30,062 nucleotides of DNA from Polaromonas sp. GTDB taxonomy: Bacteria > Pseudomonadota > Gammaproteobacteria > Burkholderiales > Burkholderiaceae_C. Under the pieces are notes generated by a model. The model had not been told where the DNA came from. It worked only from the letters and a program-made list of their open reading frames with translations, and searched no databases. Shown piece by piece: positions 8,245 through 15,743 of this stretch (its first letter is position 1; the number at the start of each line of letters is the position of its first letter). The stretch covers positions 1 to 30,062 of the forward strand of contig JANYFF010000121.1 of assembly GCA_025362825.1 (NCBI GenBank). The letters run 5' to 3'. The translations under genes and the position numbers were made by a program.

Positions 8245-8269
8245 TTAAGGTCGTGAAGGCGGCTGTCAA
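8241..8269 (-). promoter_or_regulatory. Strong sigma-70 promoter of the ABC importer operon
   Basis: On the minus strand a perfect TTGACA (8269-8264) is followed after 17 bp by AATAAT (8246-8241). The predicted transcription start is near 8234, giving a leader of about 47 bases before the permease ATG. Confidence 0.75.
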
Positions 8270-8315
8270 TCGACCCTAGGGAAATCACGGAGAGCCGGGC
8301 GCAGCTGCGACGGCC

Positions 8316-8963
8316 CTAGCGCATGACGTAGCCAAGCACCATGTCGGTCATGTGGGACAGGCGCTGCGCCATGGCTTTTGGTGCGCGCAGGTCGCGTCCG
8401 AAAATGGCCGAAAGCGTCTGGTTGTTCGACAGGTAAAAGTAGCAGATTGACGCTATCGAAATATAGAGCTGGATCGGGTCAACGCCATCCCTGAAAAGAC
8501 CCTGGCTACGGCCGCGCTGCAGAACCGTATCAAGCATCTGAACCAACGGTGAGTTCATGTCCTGGATGCGTGCGGACTTTTTCAGGTGCGCGGCATTGTG
8601 CTGGTTTTCGCTATTGAGCAGCGAGATGAACTCGGGATGGTCGAGGTAGTAGTGCCAGGTAAATGACACCAGCTGACGGATGGCCTGTACCGGGTCCATC
8701 TCGTCGAGGCGCAGCTTTTGCTCTGCAGCACGGATGTCAGCATAGGTGTTTTCCAGAACGGCCAGGAACAGGTCGTCCTTGCTTTTGAAGTAGTAGTAAA
8801 TCAGCCGCTTGTTGATGTCCGCACGCTCGGCAATACGGTCCACGCGCGCGCCCGCCAGGCCATACAGCGCGAACTCGTCGCGGGCTGCCAGCAGGATGGT
8901 CTGTTGCGACCGGTCGGCATCGCGAGATCGGGGTTCTGCGGGAACGGGGGCTTTTGACGGCAT
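8316..8963 (-). CDS. TetR/AcrR family transcriptional regulator
   Basis: A 215-residue repressor. The N-terminal helix-turn-helix spans about residues 22-70: ILLAARDEFALYG, then VDRIAERADI, then the typical KRLIYYYFKSKDDLF segment. The C-terminal ligand-binding part contains QAIRQLVSFTWHYYLDHPEF and resembles the C-terminal domain class found in regulators such as RutR/PsrA (family-level recall). The start is ATG 8963-8961. A copy of the 22-bp operator begins 7 bp upstream, so it is probably autoregulated. It is transcribed toward the importer operon on the same strand. The operator distribution points to control of both catabolic operons, with the imported compound or an intermediate as likely inducer (inference). 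Confidence 0.92.
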   Translation of the reverse strand: MPSKAPVPAEPRSRDADRSQQTILLAARDEFALYGLAGARVDRIAERADINKRLIYYYFKSKDDLFLAVLENTYADIRAAEQKLRLDEMDPVQAIRQLVSFTWHYYLDHPEFISLLNSENQHNAAHLKKSARIQDMNSPLVQMLDTVLQRGRSQGLFRDGVDPIQLYISIASICYFYLSNNQTLSAIFGRDLRAPKAMAQRLSHMTDMVLGYVMR

Positions 8964-8970
8964 GCTCGGT

Positions 8971-8992
8971 AATTTAACTGTTTGGTGAATTA
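8971..8992. promoter_or_regulatory. Operator copy 4, upstream of tetR
   Basis: AATTTAAC-N6-GTGAATTA, ending the same way as the other three copies. It lies within the tetR leader, 7-29 bp before the start codon, as expected for autorepression. Confidence 0.75.
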
Positions 8993-9128
8993 ATGCAAGT
9001 GCACTTGTAGGACGTTTGCCTCATGTCCTTTTCTGCACGCCTGCATTGTCCATGCAGCTTCATAATGAAACTGTAAAGCAGGCCGTGGTCATTCGCGCCG
9101 GGGCCATTACAAACGCCAGGAGACGCGC

Positions 9129-9437
9129 ATGACCTCATCCGATACCCCGAAAAATGGTGATTTTGCAAACTGGGTGGAAAGCAAATCGGAGGCGCTCAAA
9201 TTTGAGTTGGGCGAGAAATTCCCGGTGACGGCTACTGAACTGCATTCGCCTTCCGTGCATGTCGAGACCGGAAAACAAAACCTCGAAGAAGTATTGCTCG
9301 GGCATGAGGCTCCGGGTGATGCATTTCTTGAGGAGCTTGCAGATCTGCAGGACGCACCTCCTGTTAGTGACGAGGAACTGGCCAGGCAGGCGCTTGAAGC
9401 CGGTGGGGCAGATGGCGACAGCAGCACGCCGGAGTAA
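9129..9437 (+). CDS. Small acidic hypothetical protein
   Basis: A 102-residue protein with a good ribosome binding site (AGGAGA eight bases before ATG 9129). It is rich in Glu and Asp, has no signal peptide, membrane segment or cysteine, and its C-terminus looks disordered (EAGGADGDSSTPE). I do not recognise a family. The good start signal and codon-like composition argue that it is real. It stands alone between the divergent tetR gene and the ThDP enzyme, and a dispersed repeat follows its stop. No function can be assigned. Confidence 0.7.
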   Translation: MTSSDTPKNGDFANWVESKSEALKFELGEKFPVTATELHSPSVHVETGKQNLEEVLLGHEAPGDAFLEELADLQDAPPVSDEELARQALEAGGADGDSSTPE

Positions 9438-9440
9438 CAG

Positions 9441-9535
9441 GGCCCCCACGGTCGCTCACTTCGTGTAGCTCCCTGCCCCCCCGAGGGGGCCGCTGCGCCT
9501 GCGGGCTGGCAAAGCCAGTCCCGCGACCCCTGCTG
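9441..9535. repeat. Dispersed intergenic repeat of the Comamonadaceae type
   Basis: The stretch containing CGGTCGCTCACTTCGTGTAG, then CCCCCCCGAGGGGGC and later GGCTGGCAAAGCCAGTCC is a pattern I recognise from memory as a high-copy intergenic element in Comamonadaceae genomes. It contains two inverted repeats (GCCCCC/GGGGGC and CTGGC/GCCAG) and may act as a transcription terminator after the small acidic gene. There is no second copy in this window. Confidence 0.55.
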
Positions 9536-9599
9536 GTTTGGGAAAAGCATCCACTGGCGGACGCTGCGCCCGCCCATATTCCGGCGGCACAATAGCCGC

Positions 9600-11312
9600 A
9601 TGACCCAACAACTTGCCGGCCACCTTCTCGTTGACTGCCTACTTGCCCAAGGCACTACACATGCGTTCGGAGTTCCCGGCGAAAGCTATCTTGCTGTGCT
9701 TGACGGCCTGCATGCACGGCGCGACCAGATACGCTTCATCACGTGCAGACAGGAGGGCGGTGCTGCCTTCATGGCCGAAGCCCACGGCAAATTAACGGGC
9801 CGTCCGGGCGTTTGCATGGTCACCCGAGGCCCAGGTGCCACTAATGCGTCCATAGGCGTTCATACGGCCTTCCAGGACTCCACGCCCATGGTTTTGCTGG
9901 TCGGAGATGTGGCCAGCAGTTGCCGTGACCGGGAGGCCTTTCAGGAGGTCGACTACCTGAATTTTTTCGGCCCCAGTACCAAGGGGTTTGCCAAACGCGT
10001 TGAGCGCATTGACGACGCCGACCGCATTCCCGAATATGTAGCGCGCGCATTTGCCACGGCAATGAACGGAAGGCCAGGCCCGGTGGTGCTGGTGCTACCT
10101 GAAGACATGCTGACGCAAATGACCTCTGCCACACCGCTGGCGCGCGTCGAAGCCGTCCAGGCCTGGAGTGATCCGGGGTCTCTGCGCACCCTGCGCGAGA
10201 TGCTGCTCAAGTCCGAGCGCCCGCTGGTCATTGCCGGTGGCGGTGGCTGGACGCCACAGTCTGCGCAGGCCCTGCAACGCTTTGCCGAGAACTGGAAGCT
10301 GCCGGTTGGCAATGCCTTTCGCTTCCAGGATACGTTTGACAACCATCACCCCCTGTACGCGGGCGATGTCGGCATTGGCCTGAACCCCAAGCTGGCCGCG
10401 CGCGTCAGGGACAGTGACCTGATCATTGCGATCGGACCGCGTCTGGGTGAAATGACGACGGGAACCTACACTTTGCTGGAGGCCCCCAGACCAAAGCAGA
10501 AGCTGGTGCACATCCACAGCAGCGCAGAAGAACTCAACCGCGTCTACCAGGCAGACCTGGCCATCAATGCCACGATGAATGCTGCTGCGCGTTCGCTGGA
10601 AGTGCTGACTGCTCCGGTCTCCGTGGCATGGGAAGGCTGGGCTGCGTCGGCCAATGCAGACTACGTCGCCAACCTGCAGCCGCAGGCCTTGCCCGGCGAT
10701 ATCGACATGCCGGCCATCGTGGCGCTCTTGCAGCAACATCTGCCGCGGGACGCCGTGCTGACCAACGGCGCCGGAAACTTCGCCAGCTGGGTTCACCGGT
10801 TTTTCAGGCACCACGGTCTGGTCAAGGGTTTCAAGACCCAGCTGGCGCCTACTGTGGGTGCCATGGGGTATGGGGTACCTGCGGGCATTGCCGCAGCCAT
10901 CACAACCGGTCGGGTTGCCTTCACGATTGCCGGGGATGGGGACTTCCTGATGAATGGGCAGGAGCTGGCCACCGCCGTGCAGCACGGCGCCAAAAGCATC
11001 ATCGTGCTGCTGAACAATGGCATGTACGGAACCATCCGCATGCACCAGGAGCGGGAGTACCCGCAGCATGAAAGCGGCTCCAGCCTGAAAAACCCGGACT
11101 TTGCGGCATTGGCCCGTGCTTACGGCTACGCCGGTGTGCGCATCACGCGCACCGATGAATTTGAAGCTGAGCTGCTGGCGGCACTGGCCCGGCCAGAAGG
11201 CACGCTGATCGAGGTAACGCTTGATCCCGAAGTCATCACGACTCGGGTTACGCTTTCTGCCATCACGCAAAATTCGCTGGATGCACTCGACAAGAAAGTC
11301 GGTTCGCTATAA
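9600..11312 (+). CDS. Thiamine-diphosphate-dependent enzyme, acetolactate-synthase-like
   Basis: A 570-residue ThDP enzyme with the three-domain layout of the acetohydroxyacid synthase group. The N-terminal domain has FGVPGESYLAVLD and the catalytic glutamate Glu-52 in CRQEGGA. The C-terminal cofactor motif begins GDGDFLMNGQEL near residue 443 and ends in NNGMYGTI near 470. Unlike Gcl in this window it keeps the glutamate. Decarboxylation or carboligation of a 2-keto acid is expected, but the substrate is unknown; a regulatory small subunit gene is absent, so it is unlikely to be the biosynthetic acetolactate synthase. It is monocistronic on the plus strand, with a strong terminator downstream and a weak ribosome binding site. 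Confidence 0.88.
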   Translation: MTQQLAGHLLVDCLLAQGTTHAFGVPGESYLAVLDGLHARRDQIRFITCRQEGGAAFMAEAHGKLTGRPGVCMVTRGPGATNASIGVHTAFQDSTPMVLLVGDVASSCRDREAFQEVDYLNFFGPSTKGFAKRVERIDDADRIPEYVARAFATAMNGRPGPVVLVLPEDMLTQMTSATPLARVEAVQAWSDPGSLRTLREMLLKSERPLVIAGGGGWTPQSAQALQRFAENWKLPVGNAFRFQDTFDNHHPLYAGDVGIGLNPKLAARVRDSDLIIAIGPRLGEMTTGTYTLLEAPRPKQKLVHIHSSAEELNRVYQADLAINATMNAAARSLEVLTAPVSVAWEGWAASANADYVANLQPQALPGDIDMPAIVALLQQHLPRDAVLTNGAGNFASWVHRFFRHHGLVKGFKTQLAPTVGAMGYGVPAGIAAAITTGRVAFTIAGDGDFLMNGQELATAVQHGAKSIIVLLNNGMYGTIRMHQEREYPQHESGSSLKNPDFAALARAYGYAGVRITRTDEFEAELLAALARPEGTLIEVTLDPEVITTRVTLSAITQNSLDALDKKVGSL

Positions 11313-11356
11313 AAATAGTAGCTACAGGTGACCGGATACCGGGGGCTACAGCCCTA
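11309..11356 (+). repeat. Possible diverged Comamonadaceae intergenic repeat
   Basis: The bases after the ThDP gene stop contain AAAATAGTAGCTAC and GGGGGCTACAGCCCTAAAA. They resemble, from memory, a short palindromic element common after genes in this family. GGGCT and AGCCC can pair as a hairpin. Low certainty without comparison. Confidence 0.35.
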
Positions 11357-11373
11357 AAAGACTCCTGAAAATG

Positions 11374-11400
11374 AAAAAAGGCCGGTTTTCACCGGCCTTT
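11374..11400. terminator. Bidirectional rho-independent terminator
   Basis: GGCCGG (11380-11385), a six-base loop and CCGGCC (11392-11397) are flanked by an A-run on the left and TTT on the right. It ends the ThDP gene on the plus strand and the convergent SWIB gene on the minus strand. Confidence 0.85.
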
Positions 11401-11419
11401 GAAGTTCAGCAGTTGCTGA

Positions 11420-11878
11420 TTACTTGACGTGCTTGCCGATCAGGCCAGCCATCTCGAACATCGAGACCTGGGCTTTGCCAAATACGGCTTTCAGCTTGTC
11501 GTCTGCGTTGATCATGCGCTTGTTGATTTTGTCCTGCAGGCCTTTGGACTTGATGTACGTCCACAGCTTGCTGACAATCTCGGTGCGTGGAAGAGGCTTG
11601 TCGCCAACCACTGCTGCCAGTGCCGGGCTCAAGGTCAATGCCTTCATGAACGCTGCGTTAGGGGTACGCTTTTTCGCTGGAGCCTTTTTGGCTGCCGGCG
11701 CTTTTGCAGCTACCTTTTTCGCAGGAGCTGCCTTTTTGGCGGCTACTTTCTTTGCAGGTGCGGCCTTTTTTGCGGCTACCTTTTTCGCAGGAGCTGCTTT
11801 TTTCGCAGCTACTTTCTTTGCCGGAGCAGCCTTTTTTGCAGGCGCTTTTTTTGCCGGTGCTTTTTTTGCAGTTGCCAT
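11420..11878 (-). CDS. Histone-H1-like Ala/Lys/Pro-rich protein with C-terminal SWIB domain
   Basis: A 152-residue two-part protein. Residues 1-72 are almost only Ala, Lys, Pro and Val and include four tandem AAPAKKVAAKK units, like the C-terminal tail of eukaryotic H1 and the AlgP/HU-tail proteins. Residues 73-152 (from PNAAFMKAL to MAGLIGKHVK) match the SWIB/MDM2 fold, with the typical PLPRTEIVSKLWTYIKSKGL core. The start is ATG 11878-11876 with AAGGA upstream; the longer frame to 11914 is not supported. A role as an abundant DNA-binding or nucleoid protein is likely from the basic tail, but the bacterial SWIB partner is unknown. The gene is monocistronic and convergent with the ThDP enzyme. 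Confidence 0.88.
   Translation of the reverse strand: MATAKKAPAKKAPAKKAAPAKKVAAKKAAPAKKVAAKKAAPAKKVAAKKAAPAKKVAAKAPAAKKAPAKKRTPNAAFMKALTLSPALAAVVGDKPLPRTEIVSKLWTYIKSKGLQDKINKRMINADDKLKAVFGKAQVSMFEMAGLIGKHVK
11699..11830 (-). repeat. Four 33-bp coding repeats with a 66-bp higher-order period
   Basis: Four in-frame 33-bp units encode AAPAKKVAAKK (the last ends KA). At DNA level units one and three share GCTACCTTTTTCGCAGGAGC, while two and four share GCTACTTTCTTTGC. The array therefore looks as if a 66-bp pair was duplicated. Such arrays change copy number by slippage or unequal recombination. Confidence 0.8.
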
Positions 11879-12539
11879 GATTGATTTTCCTTCTAGAAGT
11901 TGATAAATCACCACTAGAGATAACTACTCACGAGTGGCACTGCGGATGCTACTGGAGAAAAACCACGTTTCATAGGGGAAATGCACTTTTTTTTGCTCGT
12001 TTCTGTAGCGGCTTTCACATCAATCGTGAAAAACATAACTCCGGGGAACATCCCGCTCAGCGCTGGATGTCCTTGCCTGATGCACCGGCACTGTGAAAAG
12101 CGGGGGAGTCAACGGAGTTGTGTAGTTCCCCTTGTGCCCGCGGAAAAGAAGTAGGGACTGCATGCAAATGCTGGCAAGCATGCCGCGAAAAAGCTCATGA
12201 CAAACAAGAGATGTCGACATTAAGCACGCGTCAACACACAGCATTTCGCTGTAGTTGCCTGTCGGGCGAGGCTAGGGAAACGCATACCTGATGCCAGCCC
12301 GGGAGTTGGGTTGCCGGGAGGATAACGGCCCCACCTGCACCCGGCTGCTGCACTGGGAGCGGGACACGCCGGGCGGCAGGACAGGGCGCATGCTTGCGCT
12401 GGTCCGGTGCGAAAAGTCCGGTGGCAAGCCAGTGAAGGGTGCTGATAACTCCACCGCGCCATGCGTTGAAAAAACCACATTCCCGAGGCAGTTCGCTATT
12501 GCCGCGGGGTTTCTTCGGCCATTTCAGATGGGCGAATGC
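11879..12539. other. Long intergenic stretch without a convincing gene
   Basis: About 660 bp. The left part is AT-rich and should hold the SWIB gene promoter. The right part, about 12270-12480, is GC-rich with a hairpin GCGCA-TGCT-TGCGC, a paired CCGGG/CCGGG-rich stretch and the direct repeat TCCGGTG. Several overlapping frames are open there on both strands, but none has a ribosome binding site or a recognisable protein. It may be a structured RNA or decayed coding DNA; I cannot decide. Confidence 0.4.
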
Positions 12540-13787
12540 CTAGATCACGCGCTCAGCACGCAGCTCTGCAATGTAGTCGGTGCTGTAACCCAGTTGAGTC
12601 AGAACCTCATCCGTGTGCTCGCCCAGCAGTGGCGAGCGTGTCACCTCGGTCGGACTGTCCGACATCTTGATCGGGTTGCCAACCGTCAGGTATTTGCCGC
12701 GCTTGGGGTGATCGACTTCAACAATGGTGCCGGTTTCGCGAAGTGCCGGTTCTTCGGAAATCTCCTTCATTGAAAGAATCGGGCCGCAGGGAATATCGTA
12801 CTTGTTGAGAATGTCCATGGCCTCAAACTTGGTCTTGGTCATGGTCCATTGCTCGATGCGCGCGAAAATGGGTTTCAGGTGCAGGAGGCGCGCGGCAGGC
12901 GTCGCATAGGCATCATCATCGATCCAGCCTTCTTCGCCGATCACCTTGCAGACTGCGGGCCAGACAGCGCCCTGGGTGATGAAGTAGATGTAGGCATTGG
13001 GATCTGTCTCCCATCCCTTGCACTTGAGGATGGATCCGGGCTGGCCGCCACCGGATGCATTGCCTGCGCGGGGCACGGCTTCGCCGAACTTCCCGTCAGG
13101 GTACTGCGGGTACTCGTGCATGGTGTGGGTGCGTTCCAGCCGCTGCTGATCGCGCAGCTTCACGCGGCAAAGGTTCAGCACGGCATCCTGCATCGGGGCC
13201 AGTACCTTCTGGCCGCGCCCAGTTGAGTTGCGCTGGTAAAGTGCCGCCACGATGCCCAGCGCCAGATGAAGCCCAGTGCCGCTGTCGCCGATCTGGGCGC
13301 CCGTAACCATGGGCGGGCCGTCGTCAAATCCAGTGGTGGATGCAGAGCCGCCGGCACACTGGGCCACGTTCTCATAGACCTTGCAATCTTCATAGGGCCC
13401 AGGCCCGAAGCCCTTGACAGAGGCCACAATCATGCGCGGGTTCAGCTCCTGAATATGATCCCAGGTGATGCCCATGCGGTCGAGGGCTCCCGGGGCAAAG
13501 TTTTCAACCAGCACGTCGCATTGCTTGATGAGCGTGTCGAGGACTTCCTTACCCTTGGCGGTTTTGGTGTCCAGCGTGATCGAGCGCTTGTTGTGGTTCA
13601 GCATGGTGAAGTACAGGCTGTCCACGCCGGGAATGTCGCGCAACTGACCGCGGGTCGCATCCCCTTCACCGGCGCGTTCGACCTTGATCACATCAGCACC
13701 AAACCACGCCAGCAACTGCGTGCAGGTAGGTCCGGACTGGACGTGTGTGAAGTCGAGAATACGCACCCCGTCTAATGCTTTGCTCAT
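12540..13787 (-). CDS. Formyl-CoA:oxalate CoA-transferase paralogue (class III CoA-transferase)
   Basis: A 415-residue class III CoA-transferase of the CaiB/BaiF family, close to Frc in length (E. coli Frc has 416). The catalytic aspartate is Asp-168 in QIGDSGTG, equivalent to Asp-169 of the Oxalobacter enzyme. The glycine-rich loop ASGGGQPG, which closes over the active site, is present. It moves CoA from formyl-CoA to oxalate in the cytoplasm. The start has an excellent ribosome binding site (AGGAGGAC). It is clearly homologous to the Frc at 14445-15716 along its whole length but differs in spots (for example FDDGPP in place of WKGENSGP), so it may prefer another acyl acceptor. It is separated from that operon by the PAS gene and a terminator, so it probably has its own promoter. 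Confidence 0.85.
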   Translation of the reverse strand: MSKALDGVRILDFTHVQSGPTCTQLLAWFGADVIKVERAGEGDATRGQLRDIPGVDSLYFTMLNHNKRSITLDTKTAKGKEVLDTLIKQCDVLVENFAPGALDRMGITWDHIQELNPRMIVASVKGFGPGPYEDCKVYENVAQCAGGSASTTGFDDGPPMVTGAQIGDSGTGLHLALGIVAALYQRNSTGRGQKVLAPMQDAVLNLCRVKLRDQQRLERTHTMHEYPQYPDGKFGEAVPRAGNASGGGQPGSILKCKGWETDPNAYIYFITQGAVWPAVCKVIGEEGWIDDDAYATPAARLLHLKPIFARIEQWTMTKTKFEAMDILNKYDIPCGPILSMKEISEEPALRETGTIVEVDHPKRGKYLTVGNPIKMSDSPTEVTRSPLLGEHTDEVLTQLGYSTDYIAELRAERVI

Positions 13788-13894
13788 GGTGAAAGTCCTC
13801 CTGAAATATGTTGTATGGCTGGGGTCTCAGAACCGGCAATCGTACTGGACACTGCGCGCAGCCAGGCCAGAAGCCGGCGGGGCTTGACAGCCGG

Positions 13895-14341
13895 TCAGTG
13901 GTCAGCCGCTGGTTTGGCGATCTGAGCCTCGAGTTCCATCAGGCGTTTGCGCAAGGCGCGGTCTTCGGCAAAACGGTTGCTTTCGTCACGCACAACTGCA
14001 ACGATATCGGATATGGTGCCGTCCGCAGCGTGCAGCAAGGCCACAGTGAACGCGATCGATAGCGAATGGCCATCTTTGTGCACTGCGGGTACGCGAAGCA
14101 CATCGTTGCCGTAACGGGTAACGCCCGTCTCCATGGTCTTGTGGTAGCCATCCCAGTGCCGCTGCTGCTGGCGCTGGGGAATGATCAGGTCAAGCGATTT
14201 TCCGAGAGCTTCGCTTTCGGTGTAGCCGAACATGCGCTCTGATGCAGGATTCCAGAGCGTAATGGCGCCGCTGGCATTGGACGCCATGATGGCGTCGCCA
14301 ACCACCTCAACCAGCTGCCGGAATTCAATCGTTGATTGCAT
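13895..14341 (-). CDS. Stand-alone PAS-domain protein
   Basis: A 148-residue protein that is essentially one PAS domain (about residues 8-115) with the typical words ASGAITLWNPASERMFGY, VPAVHKDG and a closing IVAVVRDES (landmarks only). A charged, probably coiled-coil tail EDRALRKRLMELEAQ follows. There is no kinase, GGDEF or helix-turn-helix output domain, and no LOV cysteine motif. It would act as a small sensor or adaptor binding a cofactor or metabolite and signalling by protein contact. The ribosome binding site GAGGAG is good. It sits between the two frc genes on the same strand, after a strong hairpin terminator, so read-through or its own promoter must serve it. Its role in oxalate use is inferred from position alone. 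Confidence 0.8.
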   Translation of the reverse strand: MQSTIEFRQLVEVVGDAIMASNASGAITLWNPASERMFGYTESEALGKSLDLIIPQRQQQRHWDGYHKTMETGVTRYGNDVLRVPAVHKDGHSLSIAFTVALLHAADGTISDIVAVVRDESNRFAEDRALRKRLMELEAQIAKPAADH

Positions 14342-14380
14342 AAGCTTGCTCCTCGTTTTGAAAAACGAACCGTTGAAACA

Positions 14381-14408
14381 AAGACGGCGTTCATTTGAAC
14401 GCCGTCTT
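14381..14408 (-). terminator. Terminator after oxc-frc
   Basis: A perfect 12-bp stem, AAGACGGCGTTC and GAACGCCGTCTT, surrounds a 4-base loop. On the minus strand it is followed by a T-rich tail. It lies between the frc stop (14445) and the PAS gene start. Confidence 0.85.
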
Positions 14409-14444
14409 CAAAGCCTTGAAACTCAAGGAGTTAACACTTCGTGA

Positions 14445-15716
14445 TTACACAGCGTTTGCAGCGTGCATGGCGGCGATCTCGTCCTTGCTGTAGCCGAGCT
14501 CGGTCAGCACTTCGTCGGTGTGCTCGCCCAGCAGGGGCGATGCCGTTACTTCAGGCTTGGTGTCAGAAAACTTGATCGGGCTGCCAACGGTGAAGTAGCT
14601 ACCGCGCACTTTGTGCGGTACTTCAACAATGGAGCCACTGGCCCGCAGCGATGGGTCATTCAATAAATCCTTCATTGACAACACGGGCGCGCAGGGGATG
14701 TCAAACTTGCGGAAGATGTCCACGGCTTCAAATTTGGTCTTGTCAGCGATGAATGCTTCAATCGTAGCGAAAATTTCCATGATGTGCGGCTGGCGTGCTT
14801 TGGCCGTGGTGTAGGCGGGGTCGGTTTTCCACTCGGGTTTACCCAGCGCGTCGCAGATTGGCTCCCAAGCGTGACCCTGAACCGTGAAATAGATGTAAGC
14901 GTTGGGGTCGGTTTCCCAGCCTTTGCACTTCAAAATCCAGCCAGGTTGTCCGCCACCGCCAGCATTGGCGCCACGCGGTACCACGCCGTCTTTGAAGGCT
15001 TCCATTTCATGCGGGTATTGCGGGTACTCTTCCAGGTAGCCGAGGTTGTCCAGACGTAACTGGTCGCGCATTTTGACGCGGCACAGATTGAGCACACTGT
15101 CCTGCATGGACACGGCGACTTTTTGGCCCTTGCCAGTCTGCTGGCGGCCGATGTAGGCCGTCAAAATACCGATGGCGAGGTGCATGCCGGTATTGCTGTC
15201 GCCCAAAGCGGCAGCCGAAATGGTTGGGCCTGAGTTCTCGCCCTTCCAGTAGCCAGTGGTGGACGCCGCGCCGCCTGCGCACTGGGCCACGTTTTCGTAA
15301 ACCTTCAAGTCTTCGTAATGGTGGCCGTCAGAGAAACCCTTGACGGATGCCAGAATCATTTTGGGGTTGAGTGACTGGATGTGTTCCCAAGTGAATCCCA
15401 TACGGTCCAGCGCGCCCGGTCCAAAGTTTTCAACCAGGACGTCGCTTGTTTTGATGAGTTTTTCCAGGATGGCCTTGCCCTCGGCCTTCTTCGTATCCAG
15501 GGTCAGGCCGCGCTTGTTGCTGTTGAGCATGGTGAAGTACAGCGCGTCAGCGCCTTCGATGTCGCGCAACTGGCCGCGGGTGACGTCGCCAGAGCCAGGA
15601 CGCTCGACCTTGATCACGTCAGCGCCGAACCAGGCCAGCATCTGAGTGCAGGCGGGACCGGCCTGAACGTGGGTGAAGTCGATGATCTTGATGCCGTTGA
15701 GGGGTTTGTTACTCAT
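14445..15716 (-). CDS. frc: Formyl-CoA:oxalate CoA-transferase
   Basis: A 423-residue class III CoA-transferase that transfers CoA from formyl-CoA to oxalate, giving oxalyl-CoA and formate. The catalytic aspartate is Asp-173 in ALGDSNTG. The mobile glycine loop is GGGGQPG (residues 253-259), and the N-terminus GIKIIDFTHVQAGPACTQ is typical of Frc. Length and sequence fit the Oxalobacter formigenes enzyme (428 residues). The start has AGGAGA upstream. It lies 27 bp after oxc, so oxc-frc is an operon and the two enzymes form a cycle: Oxc regenerates formyl-CoA for Frc. A hairpin terminator ends the unit at 14381-14408. Confidence 0.95.
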   Translation of the reverse strand: MSNKPLNGIKIIDFTHVQAGPACTQMLAWFGADVIKVERPGSGDVTRGQLRDIEGADALYFTMLNSNKRGLTLDTKKAEGKAILEKLIKTSDVLVENFGPGALDRMGFTWEHIQSLNPKMILASVKGFSDGHHYEDLKVYENVAQCAGGAASTTGYWKGENSGPTISAAALGDSNTGMHLAIGILTAYIGRQQTGKGQKVAVSMQDSVLNLCRVKMRDQLRLDNLGYLEEYPQYPHEMEAFKDGVVPRGANAGGGGQPGWILKCKGWETDPNAYIYFTVQGHAWEPICDALGKPEWKTDPAYTTAKARQPHIMEIFATIEAFIADKTKFEAVDIFRKFDIPCAPVLSMKDLLNDPSLRASGSIVEVPHKVRGSYFTVGSPIKFSDTKPEVTASPLLGEHTDEVLTELGYSKDEIAAMHAANAV

Positions 15717-15743
15717 TTTCTTTCTCCTAAATAGTGATTCGGA

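Noticed and set aside
11699..11830. 33-bp tandem units as a CRISPR array
   Set aside because: Units are directly adjacent without spacers and encode a regular Ala-Lys-Pro repeat in frame.
12220..12480. Overlapping minus-strand frames (68 and 86 residues) in the GC-rich gap
   Set aside because: Two frames are open at once, which is expected from base composition; no start signal and no recognisable domain.
12291..12773. Plus-strand open frame of 160 residues
   Set aside because: Its second half is antisense to the well-supported frc paralogue, it lacks a ribosome binding site, and the product resembles no protein I know.
13884..13898. TTGACAGCCGGTCAG near the second frc as a third Crp/Fnr site
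   Set aside because: Spacing between half-sites is 5, not 4, and the last base of the right half does not match; it also overlaps the PAS gene end.
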